From Aedes albopictus (Eukaryota; Arthropoda; Insecta; Diptera; Culicidae), in the NCBI RefSeq assembly GCF_035046485.1, contig NC_085136.1, positions 295,903,080 to 295,967,079 of the forward strand: a DNA stretch of 64,000 nucleotides, written 5' to 3'. Below, piece by piece: positions 24,897-35,929 of the stretch. Each line of letters opens with the position of its first letter. Position 1 is the stretch's first letter. The notes under the pieces are model-generated. The model ran no database searches, was not told the DNA's origin, and worked only from the letters and a program-made list of their open reading frames with translations. The translations under genes and the position numbers were made by a program.

Positions 24897-25165
24897 AGAG
24901 GGTAAAGAGGTTAAATAGACTAAAGACAAATTGGATGACATGAAAAAGTGATCAGAATTCGACAGAAAAACGACGATTAAAAAATAGAACGAGTGATAGC
25001 AAAATTATTCAACAACTTCAAAACAATCATTATTGAAAAATAGGAAAGTGTCTTCTGAAACTTGCAATAGCTTATATGCAGCTATTTTTACCGCATTGCA
25101 ATTCGAAATAGATGCCCATAAATAATGAAAAGTAATGTTAAGTTAAGGTTAAATATGGAAAATAA

Positions 25166-25505
25166 TATTCCTTGCATCCCGAGTAGAGGAAAAGAGCTCA
25201 ATAATAGCATATTTTGATATGGAGATCAAAAAGTGATATGGGTTTGATTGACATAAGAGATAAAAGATCTAAAAATAAAATCAAAAATTTACTCCTGGAA
25301 CATCATCATCAAATCATATTTAGATTTTGTAAGATCTAACCAATAGCAGCGAGCTATTCGTATGATCTTGAAATATCAAATTTTGATATTGTTCAGATGT
25401 TCCAGGAACATTTTTCAGATATTATTTTCAGATCTTTTATCTCTTATATCAATCAAACCAATATCATGTTTTGATCGTCAGTATTTTACCTCTACCCGGG
25501 ATGGC
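25166..25505. mobile_element. MITE with GCATCCCGAGTAGAGG ends
   Basis: Left GCATCCCGAGTAGAGG and right CCTCTACCCGGGATGGC are inverted repeats. The interior ATATGGAG...TTTGATTGACATAAGAGATAAAAGATC is matched in reverse at the right arm. About 340 bp. Confidence 0.75.
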
Positions 25506-27115
25506 ATGTCACGCAGAAATTGTGCCCATTTACGCTCATCTTTCACTGAACTTCTCAGTTTCGTTTACCTTACAAAAGAGAAAGAGAAAAAACGCACAAT
25601 AAAATGTACTTAATTTCTCTCACGCAGAGTTTTTGTGCGGGTGATTAGAGTGTTGCGTGAGAGCAATGAGAGCCCGCAGATCATAATCCCAGTGCGCAAT
25701 TTCTGCGCGCACGCAGAAAAAACAGAACTCAGTGCACACGCAGTGTGTTTAAAGGGGTCAGTGTTGTTTGAGCACTTGGTGAACCGAAATCATGCCAGTA
25801 AGTCCAAAACCCGCTAAGAGGTATCAAATCCTGTGATATCAGAGACAAGCAGACGTCTTAAGCTGGTCAAGGACTTACAGTTGATGAATATTTTGGTTCC
25901 AAATTCCACCAACAGGTGGTGCTAGTGAGCTAACAAATTTTGTTTTTCATATATATCAGGAAAATTTGCAAAAAATTGCAACTAGCTCCACCTAGCTGCA
26001 GAAACTCGAACCAAACGATAATTATCCTGAAAGCCCTTGATCTACCAAACAATTTTGCCGAAGACACCATCTTTCTAAAGAATCAGAATGCTGAGATATG
26101 TGAAATGTAAAATTTGTACGCTATTTAGCGCCGCCTAGCGGTGAAATCACAAATCACACGGCCCATATTCTGAAAGCCCTTGACCAGCTGAACAACTTTG
26201 CCGAAGAAACCAACTCTCTAAGTAATCAGGTTCCTGAGATATATGGGATAGAAATTTTGTCCGTGTTGCATCTGCTTGTCTAAGATATCACATAAATCAC
26301 AGACAAGTAGATGTGACACTAGCGAAATTTCAATCTCATATAGCTCATGATCCTGATTACTTAGCGAGTTGGTGTCTTCGGCAAAGTTGTTTGGCTAGTC
26401 AAGGGCTAACCGATAATAAGACTTAAGATTTAAAATTCTACCACTAGGCGGCGCTAGAGAGCAAACAAATTTTAAATTTCGCATATCTCAGCATCCTCAT
26501 TTTGTAGAAAGATGGTGTCTTCGGCAATATGGTTTGGTAGATCAAGGGCTTTCAGAATAATTACCGTTTGGTTCAAGTTTCAACAGCTACGCGGCGCTAG
26601 TTGCATTTTTTGGCAAATTTTCCTGATAAATATGAAAAACAAAATGTTTTAGCTCACTAGCACTGCCTAGCGGTGGAATTTTGAATCTTAAATCCTATTA
26701 TCGGTTAGTCCTTGACAAGTCAAACAACTTTGCCGAAGACACCAACTTTCTAAGTAATCAGGATCATGAGATATATGAGATTGAAATTTCGTTAGTGTCA
26801 CATTTATTTGTCTGTGATTTATGTGATATCTTAGACAAGCAAGTACTTTTATACTCCTGTGGTACACACAGTATTGCACTGGAAGCACGACTGAGTGTGC
26901 TTTCAACACGACGCGCACAAAATGTGCACGCAGAAACTGAAAAAAACATGTTTGTGGTAACATTTGTTTGAGCACTCAATTTGAGGGTGAGCGGGTAGTT
27001 TGTGTGTGAAAAAAGTTGCGTAGTTCACCCTCGCTCTCGTTGAAAGTCGTGTGTAGAGTGTATGTTTTCTCTTCAAACGTTTCGCACTGAGGAGCATGCC
27101 ATCTCTGATTCCTTG
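25506..27115. mobile_element. Composite repeat: foldback nested in another element
   Basis: The outer parts (25506-25830 and 26855-27115) share GCACGCAGAAA, TGTTTGAGCAC and GTGTGTTT-type motifs. They surround the inverted structure at 25836-26850. No coding function is seen. Confidence 0.5.
25836..26850. mobile_element. Long inverted repeat with GATATC...GACAAGCA ends
   Basis: The left arm (TTTGCCGAAGACACCATCTT near 26050, CCGCCTAGCGGTG near 26130) is mirrored on the right (AAGATGGTGTCTTCGGCAA near 26510). The end motif GATATCNNAGACAAGCA occurs at both edges, and in reverse near 26277-26293, so at least two element copies are joined back to back. Confidence 0.65.
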
Positions 27116-27249
27116 AAAGAACAGCCTATGGGTTGAAGAAGGATGAATCATAGATCGGAATATTCTCATTTGAAATTCCAATCATTAATGCGATTAAATA
27201 AAGTCAAGCAGTCTATAAATTTGAAAAGGACAAATCTCTGGGTATTATA

Positions 27250-27370
27250 GGGGTGATCCATGAAGTACGTCACGATTATAGGGGGAGGGTGATTTGCAAA
27301 AGTGTAACAAGCAATATAGTTAGTATAGGACAGGGAGAGGGGGATCGAAAATTCTCAATTTTTGGCGTAA
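27250..27370. repeat. Decayed GTACGTCACG-type MITE fragment
   Basis: GGGGTGATCCATGAAGTACG then TCACG, a GGGGGAGGG middle and a GGCGTAACGCC right edge. It resembles the Harbinger-like MITE at 11972 but has a degraded right end. Confidence 0.5.
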
Positions 27371-27479
27371 CGCCTGTATGAGCAAACAAAATGAAATTGT
27401 TTACTTATACAGTATAATTATTAGGATCTACCTATTAATCCAAGAGGGGATGATCACTAAACACAAGTAGTTAATGAAT

Positions 27480-27730
27480 GTTTCTGCAGTGCAGTTAGAA
27501 AGAACAGATATTGAAAAGAAGAAGGCAAAATTTCTGATTGAAAAATAAGTCCCTAAGAAGTCAATAAATATTTCACTAACAAAAGTTAAAAGAACAGCCT
27601 ATAAATTTAAGAAGGAAAAATTCCTGAACAAAAAACTAAACTGAATTGCCATTAAATAAATACTACATTAACAGAACTTGAAAGAACAGCCTACAAACAA
27701 AAGAAGGAAAAATTTCCTATGGAAATGTTA
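27480..27730. repeat. Degenerate 75-90-bp tandem repeat
   Basis: Repeated AAAGAACAGCCTA followed by AAGAAGGAAAAATT units at roughly 27495, 27590 and 27670, with an outlier near 27115. Confidence 0.6.
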
Positions 27731-27857
27731 GTGACTGAAATGCATATGATTTCTATAACAGCACTACAATGTTTCTTTCAATGAGCGGCAACAAAGACTT
27801 CTCAAATATGTTTGTCTCATAAGCGAGAAATACCAGCTGGTAAATTGGTCTACTAAA

Positions 27858-28082
27858 ATTCGACCTTTTGTCCCATTCTACCTTTTGTCCCTTCGACCTT
27901 ATGTCCATTCGACCTTTTGTCCCATTCGACCTTTTGTCCCTTCGACCTTATGTCCATTCGACCTTTTGTCCATTCGACCTTTTGTCCATTCGACCTTTTG
28001 TCCATTCGACCTTTTGTCCATTCGACCTTTTGTCCATTCGACCTTTTGTCCATTCGACCTTTTGTCCTTCGACCTTCTGTCC
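27858..28082 (-). repeat. 16-bp minisatellite, reverse orientation
   Basis: About 14 units of the complement, CATTCGACCTTTTGTC, with variant TTCGACCTTATGTC units inside. It mirrors the array at 24634-24896, about 3 kb away. Confidence 0.95.
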
Positions 28083-28424
28083 CAAAGCCCTTACACCAAT
28101 TTATTATGTATTAAAATTGTAAAGCAAATGGTTTATTTTTTACCCTTCGTATAATGCTCGCAGGTGCTTGTAGGAGTATGTTTTGTGCTGGCTCTTCCAG
28201 ACAATGTTGTTACTGTTTTTTCGTGAATTGTCGAACAAAATCGTTTGCTTAGTCAGCTGTAGCTACTTAAAAAAAAAGAAAGAAATATTTTTCTCATGAT
28301 GAGCAAAAAAAATAACACCGATTGCTCATCATTTCAACAAAAATATGTAAAAATAAATATTACTGGGTGGTTTTCAAAATGCCTTCTTTCAAACGTTTTT
28401 TTAAACGGGATCCTGGAATAAATC

Positions 28425-29190
28425 TTTGGAGGAGGGGTTCTTTAATAAATATCTGAAGAAATCCCTGTGGAAGGAGAAATTCTTGACGAAAACCTAGGAA
28501 GAATCCTTTAAAGATTATCTGTAGAAATCCCTGGATAAGTTCATGAGAGTATCCTTCAAAGACTTCTTGAAAAAGACCTTGATGACAGTGCAGTGTTTTT
28601 CACACCGGAAGCCACTCATCAGCGAATGGTTGTCACTTTTGTTTGTGTGCCTGCTTGTCAGCGACGATAGAAAACGCCGGTGAATGGTGGGAAGCCACGC
28701 ATGGAAATTATTCATTCGTTCTCACTCGCATCGCAAGCGATCGACAGGAGATGCGATTCGTTAGTGACTGTGCATACTATTTTTTCAAGTATTCGAAAAA
28801 TATTTACTGTTTTCTTTTCTAATCTAACATTTTAACAACAATACACTTTCAGGAATTTCTAAAAGAGTACTTCTTGAAAATAAATTCGAAAGGAATCATA
28901 GGATAAATTACAGAAGAAACTTTTGAATGAATTTCTAAAGAAATCGTGGAAGAATTTTTTAAAAGAATGAAGGATGTTCTTAATGGAATTCTTGGAGGAA
29001 TTTATGAGGACATTTTGGAAGAAAAAGTTCTAAATTCACCAGAAGAATTCCTCGGAGACTCGAGAGATTTCTTGACGGAGCTCCTAAGAAATTCGTTGAA
29101 GGAACTTATTGAGAATCCGATGGCGAAATTCCTCTAGAGAAATTCAGAATGGATCTTTGAGGATTTTTGTGGAATTCCGTGGTGAGACCT
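28425..29190. repeat. Degenerate GGAATTTCTGAAGGAA tract, reverse orientation
   Basis: The same loose repeat family as 22.2-24.6 kb but on the opposite strand (GGAATTCTTGGAGGAATTT). It is broken at 28560-28850 by non-repeat DNA. Confidence 0.65.
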
Positions 29191-29499
29191 TAGAACGAAT
29201 TTACTCAACTGAATGTTTATCAAAATTTAATTTCTACATACCCTGCCGGCAACTACGAACTTGAAATATGTTTTCATCCAAACACTATTGAACAAATTCT
29301 GCGAAATGTGGCCCTTCCAACCGAATGATGGCATTTTATAATCGCCACTGCGAACGTAATTGATTTCATAATGTTTAAAAAAACACGCTTAAAGTCAGTC
29401 TGAAACAAAAGTAATTTAAATTCAATCCAGTTTCAGTAAATGTGTATATGCAATGTTCACATGTATACGTAGATTGACGGAATAAATAAATAAATAAAA

Positions 29500-29835
29500 T
29501 TCCTGATGTAATCCATGGAGAAGTTCTTTTAGGAATTAATAGAGGAATCCCTGGTTAATTCTTGGAATAGTTTCTGAACAAATCCTTGGGATGGTTCTGA
29601 TTTTTTGAATCAGTGAAGGAATTTTTCGAAGAAATACTGAAGAACTGCTTGAAAAACTTCGCAATGGAATTTCTGAAGGAACTCTGCGAGAAATTCATGA
29701 AACATACTCTGAAGGATTCGTTAAAGGATTCCCCTGAAGATTTTTTTTTGCAGAAACTCATGAAGCAATGCTTGCTGACGAATCTTTGGAAAGATTCCAG
29801 AGAGACTCCTGAAAGAATTGCTGGAAAAATCTCAG
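29500..29835. repeat. Degenerate GGAATTTCTGAAGGAA tract, reverse orientation
   Basis: A second block of the reversed repeat. It begins after AAATAAATAAATAAAA, which looks like a retroposon tail. Confidence 0.65.
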
Positions 29836-29945
29836 CTTGGTTGGGAAGGATTTGAGGCCAACTCTGAGACCTGCAGGTTTCAAAAAAAACCTCCATGACA
29901 AAGAGAACAAAACTGCCGAGAATACGTAAGTTCCCCTATGTGCAT

Positions 29946-30708
29946 CATGGGTACAAATTTGAGCTCGATTGGTTAATCTTTCGAAAAGCTAAAACCGTTC
30001 TCGTAAAACACTATTTTGTAGACAACTAATTTTTGAACTGCCATATCTCCAAAACCAGTGAATCGAATTTAATGAAATTTTGAACATTCATTTACAATAT
30101 ATGTATTGATAATTAATACAACTTCATGATAAGTAATATTTTCTCACAACGAATAAAGTTATACACTTTCGCCCATATAGAGGAAAATAAATCAAATTTA
30201 CAACACCACACAAAAATACTAAATGTTTTATCCCGACAATCCAAAAAGGTTCTAATATACACCCGATACTTTTTTTGCACGGGTCAACTTTTGGTCATAT
30301 CTCAGTCAATTTTTATCCAATTCACTTGAAAATTTGTACACAGCGAGACATGGTTAGTGGTATCTGTGTACGAAAAATCAAGTCAATGGATTAAAAAATG
30401 ACTTAGTTATGGCAAAAAAACGACCCCTGCAAAAAATAATCGGGTCTATCTTATTAAAGATATCTTGAGAACAGAAGTAGAAATTCTTTTGATATCGAAA
30501 CTAAAATGTAATGACATCGATGTAAAAAAATTGCACTTTTTGAGAAAGATCCCAAAAGTGTCAATCTATCATAACTTTTTTCAACGTTTCACTGGTTTTG
30601 GAGATATGACAGTTTAAAAATTAGTTGTCTTAAAAATAGTATTTCACGAGCGAGAATGGTTCTAGCTCTGCGAAAGATGAACCAATCGAGTCCAAATTTG
30701 TACCAATG
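29946..30708. mobile_element. Foldback element with GGTACAAATTT ends
   Basis: The left arm (GGTACAAATTTGAGCTCGAT, CATATCTCCAAAACCAGTGAA) is mirrored on the right (CACTGGTTTTGGAGATATG, AAATTTGTACC). The arms are about 160 bp and the middle is AT-rich. No coding. Confidence 0.75.
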
Positions 30709-30739
30709 ATAATAGGTTGACGAACGGTCAAAATGTGAG

Positions 30740-31690
30740 AATTTTTGATGCACTCTATGAAATGAGATTTTTTTTATGAAACTCTTTGCTTCTTCTTGCG
30801 ACGCACGACCCACTTTCGGAATAAACTTCACAGTACATATCCCGCCAGGATTTGGGAATATACCCTGTAGCAAAACTGCAAACAAGTAGTTGTTTCAAAA
30901 CATGTTTAAAATGATCAAATCCCTTCTGAAGCAAAATAGGATAAATCCCATCTGCCCCAGGAGATTTGAAAGGAGCAAAGCTATTAAGTGCCCATTCAAT
31001 CGATTCTAAAGTTATGATACTCCGAGCCGAAGCTAAAGAATCATAACTACAAGAAAAGACATCAGGTTCATCCGAAGATGTAATATCCACACATCCGGGG
31101 AAGTATGTACTGAATAAACATTCCAAAACTTCCTCATCAGAGGAAGTGAAATCACCATTTGGCAAACGAAGTTCGTTCACTTGAAAATCCTTAGATTTTG
31201 CAAGGATTTTGTTCAATCGACTGGCTTCACTCAGACTGGAAACATTTGTACAAAGGTTTTTCCAGCCGGATGGTTCAGCAGACCGAAGAGCTTTCTGGTA
31301 GGCCTTGCGAGCCGACCTGAAAGCCTCCGATCCAGCCGAACGTCGTCTGTTTCAACTCTTTCTACATTGTTTCCTGAGCTTCGCCAGATCGGAGTTCCAC
31401 CAAGGGGTTCCTCTTGTGGTCTTCACAGACTGCAGAGGGCAGGCTTCTTCAAAAGCTTCCATGATGAAGGCCGTTGTAGTATCAACGGCATCATCTAAAT
31501 CACTTGGAGTGTCAATTGATGGTGAGTATCCATGAAATTTGGCTGCTACCAAATCGGTAAAGAGATCCCAGTTGGTTGAGCGGGGGTTCCTGAAACGCAA
31601 AGTTTGCGAAGTAACATTCACATGCTCAGACAAGATGTAGCGATGGTCAGATAAAGATTCTTCATCTGACATATGCCAGAAAAAAAGTTG
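30740..31690 (-). pseudogene. Non-LTR retrotransposon (Jockey/I-type) remnant
   Basis: On the minus strand the 31352-31672 frame starts in the endonuclease end (SLSDHRYI) and runs to PWWNSDLAKLRKQCRKS, the usual linker before reverse transcriptase. The 30755-31216 frame holds SFAPFKSPGADGIYPILLQK and GYIPKSWRDM, the start of the RT domain. IPKVGRASQEEAKSF continues in another frame (30589-30885). There is no catalytic YADD box. At least two frameshifts and both ends missing make it dead. I cannot separate Jockey, LOA and I clades by eye. Confidence 0.85.
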
Positions 31691-32028
31691 CCTATCCCAA
31701 ATATTTTGGCCACAGGCTGTATATACTGTTCAATTTCACTATTAGGTGAACCGTGTAAATCGTAAATTAAAAGTATTCTCCAGTGTTGTGCATTCTCTCC
31801 CATTCTGCCCTACTTGTGCACAACGAGCACAAACAGCGCCAATTGAACGACCAACCTCATTTGCTTCACTCAGTTCCTTCCTAGAACGACGACACGATTC
31901 GGCACCAGCATCAGCATGGGCGGTGTACCCCGAGCTGATCCTCACAAATACATAATACTAATTTACCGTTTTTCAATTGGTTTCCATATTATCTCGGTTC
32001 TTTCTTTCCTTCCGGGAAACCCTTACAG

Positions 32029-32139
32029 CACAACCCAAACTGGAACGAAAACTCGGATGAACCGTTGGACGAACAACAGGACCGGATGAAGCTGTGCAAC
32101 GGTGACGAGGACAGCGTTCGAGAGGGAGACTGTGTGTAA
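32029..32139 (+). CDS. Exon-like coding stretch, possible terminal exon
   Basis: After a strong acceptor (TTCTTTCTTTCC...CCCTTACAG, ending 32028) a phase-0 frame encodes 36 residues. It starts HNPNWNENSDEPLDEQQDRM, then KLCNGDEDSVREGDCV, and stops at TAA 32137-32139. The peptide is acidic and hydrophilic. Codons mostly end in C or G, unlike the surrounding AT-rich repeats. An AATAAA lies at 32229-32234. The frame fits the phase-0 candidate donor in NPFR exon 3 (11250/11251), which would give a 418-residue isoform across a 20.8-kb intron. It could equally be the end of another gene. I do not recognise the peptide. Confidence 0.45.
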   Translation, partial: HNPNWNENSDEPLDEQQDRMKLCNGDEDSVREGDCV

Positions 32140-32228
32140 TGTGCATGCACAAGCAAGTAATGCTGCTCCGTGTCGTTGAAGTTGATACTCGGCGCCAGAA
32201 GCAAATTCAGGGAAACGTGTTTTCCGCG

Positions 32229-32234
32229 AATAAA
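32229..32234 (+). terminator. Candidate polyadenylation signal AATAAA
   Basis: It lies 90 bases after the stop codon of the exon-like stretch, a typical position. The hexamer alone is weak evidence in AT-rich DNA. Confidence 0.4.
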
Positions 32235-32898
32235 CTGATTAGTGTAATGGAGTGAAGTAGCTGTGCACACTTGTACTATGCCCCGAAGCGTTGAACGCCA
32301 ATGTGGAAGATTATTGCGATTCATTCACTATGTCTCCAGTGTACTTTCTAAGATACCAGTCGCGGTCCAGTCGTATGCTGCAGTGTCGCACAACATATGC
32401 GGTGAGATGCGGTAAGCCAGTTGCGCCTGAAAGTATGTAACGAACGAAACAAAATGGTGAGTATGGAGAATGCGTCGAAGGTGGTTGATCAGCATTAGGT
32501 ATCTGAAAGGCGATTGCGAAAAATTAAAATCATAGCTACTATGACGAAAAATGATTGAGCCGGTATAATTTTAAGAAACGCGGTCTGTAGGCTGGGAAAA
32601 GTGAGATTAGGTGCGAGAAATTGTTTGCGACTGGAACAGCGAAGCGAAATCTTTTGTGTGTTACAGAAATTACTCCAGGATCAGGTCTTAAAATCTACCC
32701 GTTTTTTTCAGAAACTACTCTTGCGATTTATTTTGAAATTCTTTCAGGGAATCTTTAAGAAATTTCTCCAGTTATTCAGATATTTCATACTCCTTGAAGA
32801 ATTTTTCCAAAAATTTCCCTAAGATTATGAATTTCAAATAACTCAACGTACATATGTACAAATGGGTAAATTATTGGTTAAATTGGGAAAAAATCCAC

Positions 32899-32969
32899 AG
32901 CTCAGGTGAGATTTGAACTCACGATCCTTATTCGCTAGACAAGTGCTTTACCAACTAAGCTACCAAGCC
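32899..32969 (-). tRNA. tRNA-Ala(AGC)-like sequence, left arm
   Basis: The minus strand folds as a cloverleaf. The acceptor pairs GGCTTGG with CTGAGCT (several G-U), and the D stem is GCTT/AAGC. The anticodon stem CTTGT/ATAAG carries loop CTAGCGA (anticodon AGC), and the T stem GTGAG/CTCAC carries TTCAAAT. It may be a tRNA-derived repeat, since G3-U70, the usual tRNA-Ala identity pair, is missing. It mirrors 33384-33454. Confidence 0.5.
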
Positions 32970-33261
32970 AAATTAAGTGAGTCGTTTTCGAGCATCTACC
33001 TCTACGTAGTTATCCGTCGTATCAAATAGAATGCGAACGACGCGTTTGATCGCCCTACAGGTAGCATTGTTCTTCCTCTACAAGTGGTTGAGGTAGCGGT
33101 GCCTGTACGATAGGCAAACAGTTTCAAACAATAAACAAATCGCTTTCGCTCTTCGTACATATGTACGACAGAGATGGTTATATTTGCGGTTTAGGGGAAG
33201 ATGATATAGATCGATGAGATTAGAATTGAACCTTATGACAACTAAGTTGCCGGGTCATTAA

Positions 33262-33377
33262 CCCTAAAAGGAATACCTTCATGGCCTCAGTTTCGTCAGC
33301 TCGCTGAGTGTGTTCCATCAAAGACGAGCTCTGAAAGGCGCCTGGGGTCCAATGGACCCCAGGTATCCCTTTTAGGG
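33262..33377. mobile_element. piggyBac-type MITE flanked by TTAA
   Basis: The 116-bp element starts CCCTAAAAGGAATACC and ends GGTATCCCTTTTAGGG, with TTAA at 33258-33261 and 33378-33381. A TTAA duplication plus CCC ends is the piggyBac signature. It sits right at the start of the right tRNA-bearing arm. Confidence 0.88.
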
Positions 33378-33383
33378 TTAATT

Positions 33384-33454
33384 GGCTCGGTAGCTTAGTT
33401 GGTAAAGCACTTGTCTAGCGAATAAGGGCCGTGAGTTCAAATCTCACCTGAGCT
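33384..33454 (+). tRNA. tRNA-Ala(AGC)-like sequence, right arm
   Basis: The cloverleaf has acceptor GGCTCGG/CTGAGCT with two G-U pairs, an A box (TAGCTTAGTTGG), the anticodon loop CTAGCGA reading AGC, and a T arm GTGAG-TTCAAAT-CTCAC. All stems form, better than in the left copy. Lack of G3-U70 and presence in a foldback arm argue for a tRNA-derived repeat. A working gene is not excluded. Confidence 0.5.
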
Positions 33455-33539
33455 GTGGATTCTTTCCCAATTTAACCAATAATTTACCCATCTGTACATA
33501 TGTACGTTGAGTTATTTGAAATTCATAATTGACCACACG

Positions 33540-34210
33540 GATTGGTATTACCGAAAATTTGCACTTTAAGTGAGTTCCCTAAGATTGTTTTAGGAAGATT
33601 TTCATGGGTTCCTTCTGAAAAACCACCAATTGTTACTACTGGTTACTTTTGATGAGCATTACAAATCTATTGATTTCTCATTCTCAAAGACAAGGCTGAA
33701 ACAATGCTTTTGAACTTTACTTCGGCCAAATGATTTACAGAAAACAAATGACAGTAGTGTAAACTATAATGCAATACCAGATGTAGTAATAGAGATAGAG
33801 AAGAGAATGATTGAAGCGAAAAATATGCGCCTTCTGATTGGCCGACTCAGTGGAAAGCTAGAATGAACAACAAAAGCGAACATACAAAAAGAGCTGCGCA
33901 TCGTGGATTCAATTCAGTTGATAGACGATAGTGGATACGAACGGACGCACCAAAAGGCAGCAGCAATGGCATTTGTAGTACACAGCAGTCCACCACAGAG
34001 AGGTTTTAAAGAGTTTCCTCTCTGCGGTCGGTGTTGTGGCTGTAAGAATAGCTGCAGCGGTCACGACACCAGAATGTCTATAATTTTACATATTTTTTAT
34101 GAACTAACGGTTTAAATGAACTAACTTTTATTATAATATGTAAACGATCTACAAAATATGATTGATGACAATAAATAAATTTATTTTTTTTCTTAAAATT
34201 CGTTCAGCAA
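33540..34210. other. No gene seen
   Basis: The frame at 33903-34115 has no recognisable domain. It includes a short hairpin (CACAGAGAGG and CCTCTCTGCGG) around 34000-34026. Confidence 0.35.
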
Positions 34211-34219
34211 ATTTATAGG

Positions 34220-34453
34220 CACAGACAAACAGACGTAACACTTCGAACATTTTTCGATTCAAATCATAGTCACGGAAACATATTCGCCCAATGCTAAAAT
34301 GACTATGTTTGGCCGACCACCAACTAGGTGGCGGTAGTGAGCAAACGTCAAACTCGAACAAAAACTATGCGAGCGCCACGGTTGGCAGTTGAAAAAGACC
34401 GTTAAATCGGTGTACGGTGGGAATTAACAGAGTGTTACGTCTGTTTGTCTGTG
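34220..34453. mobile_element. MITE, perfect 23-bp inverted ends, 7-bp duplication
   Basis: It starts CACAGACAAACAGACGTAAC and ends with the exact complement. The direct repeat TTATAGG lies on both sides (34213-34219 and 34454-34460). hAT-like or similar, 234 bp, non-coding. Confidence 0.88.
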
Positions 34454-34469
34454 TTATAGGTTTTTTCAG

Positions 34470-35760
34470 AATTTTATGCTCGGGTTCCTTCAATAATTCA
34501 TTCAAAAATTCTTTCATAAAATCTTCCAGTGTTTTTTTTTTCAAGAAAATTGTTGAAACCAGAGAATGAACTAATCAGAGTGGCACCTCAAATCTGCGTG
34601 GGAATCGGATAGGAACACGGAATAACCGGAGAACTGTTTCTCTATGCGTGTTTACATTAATGGTTTGGTTTATTACTAAAAATACACTTGAGGAAAAAGT
34701 CAAATGGAAACTGCTTGATTTTTCTGATCGATATGGTCCAGTGCGTCAGCGCCCTGTGGCTGGAAACACCAACAAAAATCTTCAAGCAGAAATTCGTTTA
34801 GGTTTTTCTCCAAGAAGTCCACCAGAAATTTGATCAGGAATCATTTTCTAGAGATTCCATTCAAAATTCCCACAGGAATGTGTCCAGGATTTGTTTACAA
34901 GGATTCATCCAGAAAATCCTTCAGGATTTTCTCCTGAGATTCTTGCATTATTACTTTAGGTGATTCAGGCAGAAATTTCCCCAGAGATTTTTGCAGGAGT
35001 TCAAACAGAGATTCCTTCGGGATTTCCTTGAAAATCTAAAAAAATCTTCGTCGTTTTCTTTAAAGATAACTTAAATATTTATTTTCGCAGATTCTTTCAA
35101 TTATTATTCAAAAATATGTCCTCGTTATTTCCACAGGAATTGCTTTGAAAATATTCCAAAAAATTTAAAGGATCTTTAATGAAGCTTATCCATTTGTTTT
35201 TCTAGGTATTCCTTGAGAAATACGGCCAAAAATTGCTCCAGAAATATTCTCAGAAAAGCTTCCAGGAATTTTATTCAATGAGATCTCGAGGAATTTTCCT
35301 AAAAAATCCCTAACAAACTTTTCCTAGGAATTTATGTAGGCATTTCTCTAGGAAGTTCTTAAGAAATTCCTATTGGGAATCCTTTCTCTGTTTTTTTTTT
35401 CAGACACTTTTCTAGATGAGCATTCAAAATTACTTCCTGAGATTTCTACAGGGTTTTCAATACAGATTCCTTCATAAATTATGTTCAAGATTTTTTGTGT
35501 AAATACCTGCTCTGACTCCTTCCAAAATTAATATGTACAAGGATTCTTTCAAATAGTTCTCCAGAGACTTTTCCAAATTTTAGGAATTTCTTTAGGAATT
35601 GCAGCAAGGTATTTCTTCACAAATTCTTCCATAATCTTTTTTGAAATGTCTTCTTAAAATTTCTATACAAAATCCAAAGAGATTCCTTTTTTCAAGCGTT
35701 CCTCCACAAATTCGTTGAAAAATTACGTCAATTTTTTTGCGGTTCCGTCAAAATTAGCAC
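34470..35760. repeat. Degenerate TTCCTTCAGAAATTC tract, forward
   Basis: Loose forward-strand units (GATTCCTTCGGGATTTCC, TTCCTTCATAAATT). No coding potential beyond the repeat. Confidence 0.65.
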
Positions 35761-35929
35761 CAGCAGATTCCAGCAGGATTTCGTTTGGGGATTTTTTCAA
35801 AACTTCTCTCAGAAATTGCACTTCCCATACCTAATACGTGGCTCGTCGCAAAATCAGAGACCCTCTCCTCACCCCTAAAATGCAACCTCATTATTGGACG
35901 GTCCCTAAATGAATTGGAGAACCCTTTGC

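Larger units (their letters stand above)
32824..33529. mobile_element. Foldback whose arms contain tRNA-Ala-like sequences
   Basis: The arms 32824-32975 and about 33378-33529 are inverted copies: ATTATGAATTTCAAATAACT at the left and its complement at the right, then GTACATATGTAC and the tRNA-like segment. The inner part holds unrelated DNA and a piggyBac-type MITE next to the right arm. No target duplication was found at the outer ends. Confidence 0.8.

Noticed and set aside
24685..24943. Open frames of the MDKRSNGQKVEWTKGR type in several registers
   Set aside because: They are translations of the 16-bp minisatellite (three units span 16 codons) and exist in all frames.
31989..32324. 111-residue minus-strand frame over the exon candidate
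   Set aside because: Shadow of the plus-strand exon-like frame. It has no signal or domain, and codon pattern and splice signals favour the plus strand.
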